Origin: CAZXWN01 sp964644695 [NCBI: uncultured bacterium]
GTDB taxonomy: Bacteria; UBP4; UBA4092
DNA: 64,000 nucleotides
NCBI GenBank assembly: GCA_964644695.1
Contig: CAZXWN010000011.1
Coordinates: forward strand, 1-64,000
Direction of reading: 5' to 3'
The position numbers were made by a program, and so were the translations under genes. The stretch's first letter is position 1, and every line of letters begins with the position of its first letter. Below the pieces are notes generated by a model. The model had not been told where the DNA came from. It saw only the letters and a list, made by a program, of their open reading frames with translations, and ran no database searches. Positions 26,744 through 35,556 of the stretch are shown one piece after another.

Positions 26744-27742
26744 TCAGGGTAGATAAGACTGAGATAATCGAAGTGCATGAAAAGCTCGTTTCAGAGCAAC
26801 CTGCATCTGAGGGTCCGAATCCAACATAAATTTCTCCAAATATCGGGCGACCTTTGGATCACCCCATTGTCCAATTCTCTGGACTGCTTCCCGCTGGATA
26901 GTGGGATTTGAATCATCTAATGCCGCAATAAAGGCCGCCAGCGATGGGGGATAATGAGTCGAACCTAATCCACGCAACGCATGATAACGGGCCATGGCAT
27001 CAGGATGGCTCCGAACACATTCAATCAAGTAATCACAGGCCTCAGACCCTAAACGGGCCAAACCCAGAGCCGCACTGCTGCCTTCGGGTACCTTACTGAG
27101 ACGAGACGCAAACACTTTAAAATAGACAGGGTCCTTCAGCATGGAGAGAGCAAACAAACTGGCTGACCGAACTTTACTTTCTTTATCGTCGATTCGTTCA
27201 TTCAGTATCTCAATTGCCCGGGAGTCATTCACCAGAGACAAAACTTCACAGGCAGAAGCTCGAACTGCAGGGTCAGGAGAATTTGCCGCTTCTATCAGAC
27301 AATTCTCTCCCTCAGGTCCAAATTTCAACAGAGCATAAGCCATGGGATAAGGCGATAACTTTATTGAAAGAAGGTTCCGGACTTCAGGAATAATCTCAAC
27401 ATAATGCAGAGAACCTAAAGCCAGTGCTGCATGGTACTGTTCTTCCGGAGTGCCCGTCTTAACAAGTTGAACCAAATCAGGAATCACCGCTTTTAATTGT
27501 CTCTCACCGGACAGACGGCAAGCCAACAATAAAGCGCCCCGGTGAATTCCCTGTAACGCAAAGGTAACCGCGGGAAGTAATGTTTCCTCTGGAGCATTCC
27601 GGAGGGCTTTTTCAACTTCATCTTCAAGATCTGGTTTGATCCTCACCAGGCTGAACAAATCCTGGGGGTCCTCAAACAGGGTCAACTCCCATGGTTCTGG
27701 TGAAAATATAGGTAAATTGTCGTCAGAATATCTGAAATCCAT
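26744..27742 (-). CDS. HEAT-repeat protein
   Basis: This 332-residue protein is built of HEAT/PBS-lyase repeats of about 30 residues, for example EQYHAALALGSLHYVEIIPEV, VRASACEVLSLVNDSRAIEIL, KVRSASLFALSMLKD and IQREAVQRIGQWGDPKVARYL (landmarks at about 90-290). It has no signal peptide and no catalytic residues, so it is probably a cytosolic scaffold. The start ATG at 27742 has GTGAGG nearby. A second HEAT protein at 4661-5365 is exported and not closely related. Confidence 0.8.
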   Translation of the reverse strand: MDFRYSDDNLPIFSPEPWELTLFEDPQDLFSLVRIKPDLEDEVEKALRNAPEETLLPAVTFALQGIHRGALLLACRLSGERQLKAVIPDLVQLVKTGTPEEQYHAALALGSLHYVEIIPEVRNLLSIKLSPYPMAYALLKFGPEGENCLIEAANSPDPAVRASACEVLSLVNDSRAIEILNERIDDKESKVRSASLFALSMLKDPVYFKVFASRLSKVPEGSSAALGLARLGSEACDYLIECVRSHPDAMARYHALRGLGSTHYPPSLAAFIAALDDSNPTIQREAVQRIGQWGDPKVARYLEKFMLDSDPQMQVALKRAFHALRLSQSYLP

Positions 27743-27832
27743 TCAAGGCCTCACAAAATCTTATTGTTACCGTCTTCTAACTAATGAGTCTAGACCTTTT
27801 ATGGGAGAGTGTCAGATGTTTTTCTTTGGCAA

Positions 27833-27880
27833 TAAAAAAAACCCGGGTCCGAGAAAGGGAGAGAGAAGAAGGCCCGGGTT
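27833..27880 (-). terminator. intrinsic terminator of the small gene at 27932-28186
   Basis: AACCCGGG (27840-27847) pairs with CCCGGGTT (27873-27880) across a purine-rich loop. On the minus strand it is followed by a run of eight T. Confidence 0.75.
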
Positions 27881-27931
27881 CACCTTGATTATTCCAACGC
27901 TTGTTGGTTGGAGGTTGTGCCTGTTAAGAGT

Positions 27932-28186
27932 TTATCCCACGGGTTCAACGGTTAAGATAGCTCCACCGTTGCGCAGGAAATGTCCTTTTTTTACTCCGCC
28001 GGCGACTTTTGCCAGGTTCATTGCTTCTAAAATGTTGTTAGCCTGGATATAAATCATCCGTTCATAGTATTTTCCGCTTCCAACATGCCCTCCTTTGACC
28101 AGACAACGATACACTCGTATGTGGTCCCCGTGTTCAACATTTATTGGAGTCGGTGTATTCATATTCACTAAATATGCATGAAGCAT
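27932..28186 (-). CDS. small hypothetical protein
   Basis: This 84-residue protein is not recognised. It is mixed alpha/beta, with EHGDHIRVYRCLVKGGHVGSG, then a helix ANNILEAMNLAKVAGG and a hydrophobic end GGAILTVEPVG. A good terminator follows it on the same strand and nothing better is coded on the other strand, which supports it. ATG 28186 is used; ATG 28162 (MNTPTPI) is an alternative. Neither has a clear ribosome site. Confidence 0.5.
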   Translation of the reverse strand: MLHAYLVNMNTPTPINVEHGDHIRVYRCLVKGGHVGSGKYYERMIYIQANNILEAMNLAKVAGGVKKGHFLRNGGAILTVEPVG

Positions 28187-28415
28187 GCCATTTTATTAGT
28201 ATTGGATAATTATTTTAAAAGTAACTGATAATTAGAATGTTAGAAGCACAATGGAGGGATTTTTTGAAATTCGACTCAATTAGATAGTGTTTATTAATTA
28301 AACACTCATGTCTATTTTACAGACACTGAAACAACATTAATGTAAGTTAATGGGAGGAAGGAAACTCTTTGTAAAGCCGTTCAAATCGAATCGTTCTTTG
28401 ATTAAAAGCACCGGG

Positions 28416-30080
28416 TTAGGTCTCTTTTTTCAGACCATATTTAGTAATCTTGCTGTATAGAGTGTTCCGGTTCATTTTCAGGACTTGGGCAGATTTGGAG
28501 ATATTCCAACCTATGCGGTCGAGCACATACCGAAGATATTCGGCTTCCATGTCGTCCATGGGAACAATCTTATTGAAACTGGCTGCCGGAGTCGTCGCCT
28601 GAATCCAGTCAGGGAGGGCGTATCCCGGAGATTGGGGGAAATTAGAGTTTTGTGTGAGTTGTTCCACAGTTTCAATTTCCTGACGTGTCCAATGGTTAGA
28701 GGGAGTCAGAACAATAGTCCTCAGGAAGAAGTTTTCAAATTCACGAACATTTCCCGGCCAGGGTTTATCCATGAGATATTCAATGGCTGAAGGAGACAAG
28801 GTGATTTTACGATGAGGGGCGTGTTTCCGGAGGAAATATTCCGCCAGCAGCCCAATATCATCTTTTCTTTCCCGTAAAGGAGGTAAATGGATCGGAAGAA
28901 CATTGATTCTATAATAGAGGTCTTCCCGGAAAGTACCCTCCGCCATCATAGTTTGGAGATTTCGATGGGTGGCGGTAATGATTCGGACATCAATTCGGAT
29001 ATTTTCATTTCCACCTACGCGCTCAAATGACCGTTCCTGTAAAACACGGAGGAGTTTCACCTGTAACACCGGAGTCAAATCCCCTATTTCGTCCAGAAAC
29101 AGTGTCCCCTTATGCGCTAATTCAAAACGACCGATCCGGCGCGCAATAGCTCCCGTGAAACTACCCTTTTCATGGCCAAACAATTCAGATTCCAGAAGAT
29201 TTTCCGGAATAGCCGCACAGTTTACCGCCACAAAGGGCCTGTCAGCCCGGGACGAATGAAGATGAATCGTCCGGGCAAGAAGCTCTTTCCCCGTACCATT
29301 CTCTCCCGTAATCAAAACAGTCGTTTCATCCGTAGCCGCCGCCAGCCGGGCCCGTTTCATGACCGCCCGAAAACTGGCACTATTCCCAATCAGACGGGGA
29401 GCCGTTTCTGTTTTCACCAAAGCCGCCGGTCCATTGGTATCTTCCGGCAATATTCCACCCGGAGCATCTATGGGTATTTCGGGATGGATTTCAGGAACCG
29501 ATTCCGGTTGTCGCCGCCATTGGTCAAGTTCCTGGATGGCAGAATGGACATCTTTAAGCCCCAGACAGGCATCTGCCAAAAACCGCCGGTCTGACCATAA
29601 CCCCGGATGAAGAACCAGAGCCGCTCGGAAATCATCCACAGATTCACGGCTGGTTCCTTCACCCTGGCGGGCAAGTCCCAGACACAAATGAATATCGGCA
29701 ATAAATCGTTCGACGGAGGGATAAAACCGACCTAGATAATACTGGCCACTCTCATAATGTTGTCGTGCCGTATTCATTGCCTGATGGAGATGGATTTCAG
29801 CATTTTCATAGTCGTCACGACTCAGGCATAACAAAGCCAGATTGAACCGGACATCTGCATAATCAGCACCCGATTCAATCGCCTTTAGATACAGATTCTT
29901 GGCGCGTTCATGGTTCCCGGCATGGTAACAGGCATGACCCCATAATCGGTACCCTTCACCACTGGGTGGATTATCCCGGAATCGTTCCGCATATTGTCCG
30001 GCGGCTTCAGCATACTCACCCGCCAGAAACAATCCAATAGCATCTAATTGACTTTGTGTATTTACATTATCTACCGACAT
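28416..30080 (-). CDS. sigma-54-dependent transcriptional activator with N-terminal TPR domain
   Basis: This 554-residue protein has the AAA+ domain and Fis-type helix-turn-helix of an enhancer-binding protein. Walker A is GENGTGKE (about 245-252), the sigma-54 contact loop reads G306-S-F-T-G-A311, Walker B is [10 protein letters not shown], and the arginine-finger region [11 protein letters not shown] is present. The C-terminal HTH ends in [14 protein letters not shown]. In place of a response-regulator receiver or GAF domain, residues 1-200 are TPR repeats ([24 protein letters not shown]). The second loop residue is Ser where nearly all activators have Ala. It is monocistronic. Its target genes cannot be named from the window. 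Confidence 0.92.
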   Translation of the reverse strand: MSVDNVNTQSQLDAIGLFLAGEYAEAAGQYAERFRDNPPSGEGYRLWGHACYHAGNHERAKNLYLKAIESGADYADVRFNLALLCLSRDDYENAEIHLHQAMNTARQHYESGQYYLGRFYPSVERFIADIHLCLGLARQGEGTSRESVDDFRAALVLHPGLWSDRRFLADACLGLKDVHSAIQELDQWRRQPESVPEIHPEIPIDAPGGILPEDTNGPAALVKTETAPRLIGNSASFRAVMKRARLAAATDETTVLITGENGTGKELLARTIHLHSSRADRPFVAVNCAAIPENLLESELFGHEKGSFTGAIARRIGRFELAHKGTLFLDEIGDLTPVLQVKLLRVLQERSFERVGGNENIRIDVRIITATHRNLQTMMAEGTFREDLYYRINVLPIHLPPLRERKDDIGLLAEYFLRKHAPHRKITLSPSAIEYLMDKPWPGNVREFENFFLRTIVLTPSNHWTRQEIETVEQLTQNSNFPQSPGYALPDWIQATTPAASFNKIVPMDDMEAEYLRYVLDRIGWNISKSAQVLKMNRNTLYSKITKYGLKKET

Positions 30081-30160
30081 ATATACCCGCAGTTTACCAT
30101 AAATCCCGAATAGACTTAAAGATAAGATGGTCTATTAATATTTTTCTTTTTTCTCCGAAA

Positions 30161-30212
30161 CGAATCATCCACGGACCATCTCGGAGCAACTCCGTGAATC
30201 CTTCGTTATTCG
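30161..30212 (-). repeat. dispersed palindromic repeat, family 1, copy B (inverted)
   Basis: Read on the minus strand it gives AACGAAGGATTCACGGAG, then TTGCTCCGAGATGGTCCGTGGAT, the same order as copies A and C. The arms are ATCCACGGA (30167-30175) and TCCGTGAAT (30191-30199). It lies between the sigma-54 activator and the DUF975 gene. Confidence 0.7.
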
Positions 30213-30221
30213 TAGAATTAT

Positions 30222-30254
30222 AAAACCGGATAATCCTTAGGATTATCCGGTTTT
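30222..30254 (-). terminator. intrinsic terminator of the DUF975 gene
   Basis: A perfect 15-bp stem (AAAACCGGATAATCC with its complement) has a 3-base loop at 30237-30239. It lies 20 bases past the DUF975 stop codon, and a T-run follows on the minus strand. Confidence 0.88.
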
Positions 30255-30274
30255 ATTTAGATTGTTCAGGTGTT

Positions 30275-30922
30275 CTAGTTTTGTACAGGTTCAGGAATAA
30301 TAGATTTTTTATCACTAGCTATTAAATCCTGATAAAAACACGCATATGCTGTATACATATATGGAATAACCCATAATAAACCAATACAACAAGTCAATAC
30401 CCCTAAGAGTGACCACCCAATAAAAGAAAGTCCTAATACAAACCATTTCCATTTTTTACCGTGCATCAATCGGATGCTTTCCTTAATCACATCTGAGACG
30501 GACATGTCAGGATTATCATATAGAATAAAATATGACTGTGAATAATTCAGCGATGCAACAATTCCTGGAACAATTAAAAGCAATGTCCATGCAAGAACTT
30601 TTATTAACACTAATAATGTCAGTAGAACAACCTTGCCCCATCGTCTAAAACCTTCAGCCAAAGAATCAATACTTGGGGATTCGTTCCGAATCAGTTTTAG
30701 GAAGAACACCATCATCCCAAAAGAAAGTGGAGTTTGAATTAGTAAATTAAATAAAGTTACAGCTAAAGAAACAAAAATATAAATATCTGTGCCTTCAGTA
30801 AGCTTCTGGGCTATCGAAAAAACCATACTCACAACCATAACAATTACTACTACAACGATAGCGATCAACCAATTTCCTTTAAGCGATTCCCTTGCTTCAG
30901 CCCTTATTTCTTTGTTAGTCAT
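30275..30922 (-). CDS. DUF975-family membrane protein
   Basis: This 215-residue integral membrane protein starts with MTNKEIRAEARESLKGNW, the typical opening of DUF975, and has about five membrane helices, including IAIVVVVIVMVVSMVFSI and LLTLLVLIKVLAWTLLLIVPGIVA. The ALxYSQSYFILYDNPD...AIKESIRLMHGKKWK pattern between helices is also a family mark. The function of DUF975 is unknown. I chose ATG 30922, which has GGAGGG at good spacing, over an upstream ATG at 30973. The gene is AT-richer than its neighbours. Confidence 0.85.
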   Translation of the reverse strand: MTNKEIRAEARESLKGNWLIAIVVVVIVMVVSMVFSIAQKLTEGTDIYIFVSLAVTLFNLLIQTPLSFGMMVFFLKLIRNESPSIDSLAEGFRRWGKVVLLTLLVLIKVLAWTLLLIVPGIVASLNYSQSYFILYDNPDMSVSDVIKESIRLMHGKKWKWFVLGLSFIGWSLLGVLTCCIGLLWVIPYMYTAYACFYQDLIASDKKSIIPEPVQN

Positions 30923-31004
30923 TGTTTTACCCTCCAATGGATTTAAGCAAGATACTATACAATAACGCTCCACTTGTCAAACAATTACCCTGGATATACC
31001 GATA

Positions 31005-31052
31005 AAAAAGAAATCCCGTGAGACTTAAAGTCCCACGGGGGTTTCTTTTCAT
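31005..31052 (-). terminator. intrinsic terminator of the GH4 gene
   Basis: A stem of about 14 bp (AAAGAAATCCCGTG with CACGGGGGTTTCTTT, one extra G) is followed on the minus strand by TTTCTTTTTTATC. It lies about 55 bases after the melA stop codon. Confidence 0.75.
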
Positions 31053-31107
31053 TTTGTCAGAGTTCTCACTTAAGACCTCATGACAAAACCCTAATTGTAA
31101 TTACCCT

Positions 31108-32409
31108 TTACTTGTATTCCGGCAGCCACCCTTTATGGGCTTCAATCAAGTCATCGCAAAGATTTTTGATGTCATCAATGCTCAGTTCTGCGGAGGTGTG
31201 CGGATCCAGCATAGCGGCATGATAGATATATTCTTTTTTCAGAGTCAGTGCCGCTTCACGGGCCAGTAATTGCGGATTGATATTGGTTCGGTTCAGAGCC
31301 GCCAGTTGGGGAGGCAGGTTTCCGACATAAGTCGGAGTCACACCACTGGCATCAACCATACAGGGGACTTCTACACAGGCTTCTGACGGAAGGTTGGGAA
31401 TTAATCCGGTATTGATGACATTTCCACCAATCTTATAGGGAACATTGGTTTCCATGGCCTCAATGATATAGGAGGCGTATTCGTGAGTCCGTTTATGTTC
31501 CAGATGTTTATTGGTAATCAGTTCTTCCCGCATATTTTTCCAACTCTGGATTTGGTTGATACAACGACGCGGGTATTCATCAATGGGGATATTAAAGTTT
31601 TCAATGAGTTCCGGATACCGGCTCTTGATGAAATAGGGCATGTATTCAGCATTATGCTCACTGGATTCAGTCACATAATAACCAAACTGTTTCATGATTT
31701 CCAGACGGACCATATTGCCATGTTTTCGGGTTACTTCAGAAGCCCGTTTTTTGATTTCAGGATACAGGTCTTTTCCATCCCGGGTTACTTCAAGAAGCCA
31801 GGCCATATGATTGATACCGGCGATTTTCCACTGGACCCGGTTATCATACTCCATTCCCAGAAACTGGAACAAATCCGGCACACAAATCTGGACACTGTGA
31901 CAAAGCCCCACGGTTTTGATATTCGTGGCTGTCTGCATTGCACCGGCCAGCATTGCCATGGGATTGGTGTAATTCAAAAACCAGGCATCCGGACAAACTT
32001 CTTCCATATCCCGGGCAAAATCCAGCATAACCGGGATAGTACGCAAGGCCCTGAAAATCCCCCCGATGCCCAGCGTATCTGCAATCGTCTGCTGCAATCC
32101 ATATTTCTTTGGAATCTCAAAGTCTGTTACTGTACAGGGTTCATATCCCCCCACCTGAATTGCATTAACAACATATTGGGCATTGGCCAAGGCCTTTTTG
32201 CGATCAGTATAGGCCGTGATGCGGGCTCGTCCCTGATTACAGTTGGTGTTGATATTATTCAACATGTTTTCAGAATCTTTGAGCCGTTGTTCATCAATAT
32301 CGTACAAAGCAATTTCGGCATCCTGTAATGCCGGGGTCAACATACAATCCCCTAATACATTCTTTGCGAACACCGAACTTCCGGCACCCATGAAGGTAAT
32401 CTTTGGCAT
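31108..32409 (-). CDS. melA: alpha-galactosidase, glycoside hydrolase family 4
   Basis: This 433-residue protein is a GH4 hydrolase, which uses NAD and a divalent metal to cleave glycosides by a redox route. The NAD loop is FMGAGSSVF (G8-A9-G10). Metal ligands are seen as C170-H171 in GLCHSV and N200-H201 in AGINHMAW. NYTNPMAM (146-153) is typical of the alpha-galactosidase branch. Length and motifs match MelA. GGAAGAG lies before the ATG. It is divergent from an AraC-type regulator across 140 bases, the same arrangement as melA and melR in enterobacteria, so induction by a galactoside is likely. No transporter is next to it. Confidence 0.88.
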   Translation of the reverse strand: MPKITFMGAGSSVFAKNVLGDCMLTPALQDAEIALYDIDEQRLKDSENMLNNINTNCNQGRARITAYTDRKKALANAQYVVNAIQVGGYEPCTVTDFEIPKKYGLQQTIADTLGIGGIFRALRTIPVMLDFARDMEEVCPDAWFLNYTNPMAMLAGAMQTATNIKTVGLCHSVQICVPDLFQFLGMEYDNRVQWKIAGINHMAWLLEVTRDGKDLYPEIKKRASEVTRKHGNMVRLEIMKQFGYYVTESSEHNAEYMPYFIKSRYPELIENFNIPIDEYPRRCINQIQSWKNMREELITNKHLEHKRTHEYASYIIEAMETNVPYKIGGNVINTGLIPNLPSEACVEVPCMVDASGVTPTYVGNLPPQLAALNRTNINPQLLAREAALTLKKEYIYHAAMLDPHTSAELSIDDIKNLCDDLIEAHKGWLPEYK

Positions 32410-32549
32410 TTCTCTCTTCCTCGTTAATTGTTATTAAATTGCTTTTCAATTCTATCTTTTGATTTCCCCTGGAGTAAATGGAAGGGTGTTGAATCTATAT
32501 GGCATAATGTGGGATTATTAAATAATTAATACTTCCATCTGGACTCATT

Positions 32550-33374
32550 ATGCTCGAAACATTGAATATAACCCGACTTAACCTGACAGACCTCACTATG
32601 TATCAATGTGGGACTGAAGAATGTGCCCCCGGCCATTCCTTTGGCCCCTGGGTTCGGGATCACTTTCTGATTCATTACATTCTGAAGGGAAAAGGGATTT
32701 TCCAGGTTGGAGACAAGACCTATACCTTGCATCAGGGTCAGGGATTCCTGATTTGTCCGGGAGCTGTAGCCTATTATGAGGCAGACCAAACGGACCCCTG
32801 GCATTATATCTGGGTAGGATTTAATGGATTGAAGGCAGAATCTTACCTGGCTCAGGCACACTTGAATCAGGAGAATCCCATTTTTGATGCGGGAGATAAT
32901 ACTTTCCTCACCGAGAGATTCTGGGAAATGATTGAGACTCGACACCTGCACAGGGCGCGAGAGGTTCGGCTGCTGGGTCATCTCTATGTGGTACTGTCGC
33001 ACTTAATCGAGATAAGAAAAGATATTCCCTTTGGGAAGAATCTCGAAAATCGGAAAGAAGAGTATATCCGGAAATCCATTGAGTATATTGCCAAGAATTA
33101 CTCCCGGAAAGTAACCATCAATGACCTCGCCAAATATATCCGGTTGGACCGTAGTTATCTGTGTTCCCTGTTCAAGGAATTTCTCCATCAATCTCCCCAG
33201 GCGTTCCTGATTGATTACCGAATGAACAAGGCCTGTAAACTCATGGAGGAAACAACATTGTCCATTGGAGATATCGCCCGCTCCGTAGGATATGAAGACC
33301 CTCTTTTATTTTCCAAGATTTTTAAGAAGTTCAAGAAAACAACGCCTTCGGAGTATATCCAGAACAACCGGTGA
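32550..33374 (+). CDS. AraC-family transcriptional regulator
   Basis: This 274-residue protein has an N-terminal cupin ligand-binding domain (about 20-110, HFLIHYILKGKGIFQVGDKTY, then HQGQGFLICPGAVAYYEAD) and a C-terminal pair of helix-turn-helix units (about 175-274) with ITINDLAKYIRLDRSYLCSLFK-like and LSIGDIARSVGYEDPLLFSKIFKK signatures (landmarks). It is a typical sugar-responsive activator. It is divergent from the GH4 galactosidase and most likely controls it. The two share the 140-base region 32410-32549, where I could not define operator half-sites. Confidence 0.88.
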   Translation: MLETLNITRLNLTDLTMYQCGTEECAPGHSFGPWVRDHFLIHYILKGKGIFQVGDKTYTLHQGQGFLICPGAVAYYEADQTDPWHYIWVGFNGLKAESYLAQAHLNQENPIFDAGDNTFLTERFWEMIETRHLHRAREVRLLGHLYVVLSHLIEIRKDIPFGKNLENRKEEYIRKSIEYIAKNYSRKVTINDLAKYIRLDRSYLCSLFKEFLHQSPQAFLIDYRMNKACKLMEETTLSIGDIARSVGYEDPLLFSKIFKKFKKTTPSEYIQNNR

Positions 33375-33390
33375 GAACCCATGGAAATGA

Positions 33391-35355
33391 CTAATTAATT
33401 TCAGTCAGTTCTTTTTCTTTTGATTCGAGAGCTTCATGGTTTTCATGCCACTGGTCATAGAGAGTTTCCAGGGATTCTTCCAGTTCATGAAGCTGGATGT
33501 TGAGGTTTTTGACTTTTTCCCCATCCGCATAGACAGCAGGATCACAAAGGGCAGTCTGTATCTTTTTAATTTCGGTTTCGAGTGTGTGAATTTTTGATTC
33601 GATTTTCTGGATAGTCTTTTTGTATTCACTCAGGATTTTCCGGTTATCCGCTTCCCGGCGCTTTCTTTCCTTCTCCAGTTCTCGGGGAGATTTGGAGGAG
33701 TCCTCCGTGAATTCTGGATTTCGGGCGGCCTGGACCTCGGCCAGTTTGGATAATAAGGCGGCGCGCTTCTGAAGAAATTCGGAATAATTCCCCATATAAA
33801 CCCACGGTTTATGGTCACGGATTTCAATGACTCTGGTAATCAATTGGTCGAGGAAATGGCGGTCATGGGACACCAGAACCAGTGTTCCAGTGTATTCCTT
33901 GAGGGCCTCTTGAAATAAATCCCGCGTCACCATATCCAGATGGTTAGTCGGTTCATCAAGAATCAGAAGATTATGGTGTTCCAGAAGAAGTTTACATAGA
34001 GTCAGACGTGACTTCTCTCCGCCAGAGAGAACCTCCACCCGTTTTTCCAAATCATCACCACTGAACAAAAAGGCTCCCAGGAGATTTCGGACTTCCATTT
34101 CCGGGAGTTCTGTTTCCAATGAGTTTATCTCACCCCAGACTGTATTTCGGTAATCCAGATTCATCCGGCTTTCCTGAGCAAAGAACCCAAGAGAGACACC
34201 CTTTCCCCATTCGACTTTTCCAGAGTTGGGCTTTTCCTGTTTGGATAATAACCGGGCCAGCGTTGACTTTCCGGCACCATTCACGCCAACCAGTGCGACT
34301 TTTTCACCCTGACGGAGTTTCACATCTATACCGTTTAAGACAATATTTCCGTCATACCCATGAACGACTTTCTCCACTGTCAAGACATCATAGGCAGATT
34401 TAGGAGCCTCAGGAAACCGAATCCGAACCACTTTTTGTCCGGTTTCCAGTTGGACCCGATCAATTTTATCAAGCTGTTTTATTCGGCTCTGTACCTGTGC
34501 CGCCTTGGTGGCCTTATATCGGAACCGCTCAATAAATTTAGTCGTGCGCTCGATATACTCATCCTGTTTTCGGGCCGCATTCTCTAATTGTCGGGCCCGC
34601 AGCTCTTTCTGTTCCAGATAATAGGAATAACGGCCGGGGTACACGGTCAGACGTCCCCGGGATAATTCGGCAGTAACCGTCATCATCTTTTCAAGAAACC
34701 GACGATCGTGTGAAACAGCAATCAAAGTCCCCCGGAAATTCCCAAGGAAATCTTCCAGCCATTCCATACTTTCGGTATCCAGGTGGTTGGTGGGCTCATC
34801 CAACATCATAACGTCTGGATTCAACATCAGGATGTAAGCCAGCTGGATTCGCATTTTCCATCCACCGGAAAATTCTGAACACAACTTTTCCATATCCCGG
34901 TCACGGAATCCCAAACCCGCCAATATCCGGCCCGCACGGGCATCAAAGTCATATCCACCCAGATGCTCAAAAGAAGCCAGGGTATGCGTGTATGTATCTG
35001 CAGCGGTTCGGTAGTCCTGCGAATCAGGAGGAAGGTGAGACATTTGGTGTTGAGTTTCAGTCATTACCTGTTCCATCTCTGTAAGACCTGACTTCCAACG
35101 CAGATACTGCCGCAATGGAATCGGCTCCAGATCCACCAGGTCCTGTGGTAAGTATCCCAACACCTGTTTCCGCGATAAGGTAATATTCCCACGGTCAGGC
35201 TCGATTTCTCCAGCCAATAACCGCAGAAGGGTAGATTTGCCTACCCCGTTGGGTCCCACCAGAGCCACTCGGCTTCCGTCTGGGACCTGCCAGTTCACCT
35301 CATCAAGAATAACCCTGTCTCTAAAGGCAAGAGACAGGGATTGTATATCTAACAT
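33391..35355 (-). CDS. ABC-F family ATPase
   Basis: This 654-residue protein has two ABC ATPase domains and no membrane segment. The first has Walker A GPNGVGKST, signature EFSGGWKMR and DEPTNHLD; the second has Walker A GVNGAGKST, signature LSGGEKSR and DEPTNHLD. The linker (about 235-305) is the charged helical P-site tRNA interaction motif. The C-terminal coiled coil (about 540-650) places it near the Uup/YdiF-type subgroup. ABC-F proteins act on ribosomes, in translation quality control or antibiotic protection; no drug-resistance role can be read here. It lies 200 bases downstream of lysS on the same strand with a terminator between. Confidence 0.92.
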   Translation of the reverse strand: MLDIQSLSLAFRDRVILDEVNWQVPDGSRVALVGPNGVGKSTLLRLLAGEIEPDRGNITLSRKQVLGYLPQDLVDLEPIPLRQYLRWKSGLTEMEQVMTETQHQMSHLPPDSQDYRTAADTYTHTLASFEHLGGYDFDARAGRILAGLGFRDRDMEKLCSEFSGGWKMRIQLAYILMLNPDVMMLDEPTNHLDTESMEWLEDFLGNFRGTLIAVSHDRRFLEKMMTVTAELSRGRLTVYPGRYSYYLEQKELRARQLENAARKQDEYIERTTKFIERFRYKATKAAQVQSRIKQLDKIDRVQLETGQKVVRIRFPEAPKSAYDVLTVEKVVHGYDGNIVLNGIDVKLRQGEKVALVGVNGAGKSTLARLLSKQEKPNSGKVEWGKGVSLGFFAQESRMNLDYRNTVWGEINSLETELPEMEVRNLLGAFLFSGDDLEKRVEVLSGGEKSRLTLCKLLLEHHNLLILDEPTNHLDMVTRDLFQEALKEYTGTLVLVSHDRHFLDQLITRVIEIRDHKPWVYMGNYSEFLQKRAALLSKLAEVQAARNPEFTEDSSKSPRELEKERKRREADNRKILSEYKKTIQKIESKIHTLETEIKKIQTALCDPAVYADGEKVKNLNIQLHELEESLETLYDQWHENHEALESKEKELTEIN

Positions 35356-35496
35356 AATACTTATATTTTAGCGGATATTCGTACATAACATAACGTGCCG
35401 TTTTATTCTCTGTATTTTCAGCCGTTTCACAGGCAGACTGGGGATAGATTCTCCAGATGTAAACATGATAATCATGGGACACCCTCCAGAGTTTCG

Positions 35497-35542
35497 GCAA
35501 AAAAGAAAGACCAGAGCCAAACTAAGTTCGACTCTGGTCTTT
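35497..35542 (-). terminator. intrinsic terminator of lysS
   Basis: AAAGACCAGAG (35506-35516) pairs with CTCTGGTCTTT (35532-35542). On the minus strand it is followed by TTTCTTTTTTG. It sits 15 bases past the lysS stop codon. Confidence 0.85.
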
Positions 35543-35556
35543 TTATAATGAGTTAC

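Noticed and set aside
31483-32328. Open frame of 281 codons on the plus strand
   Set aside because: It lies wholly inside and opposite the GH4 gene, which has full family motifs. The antisense frame has no ribosome site or recognisable domain.
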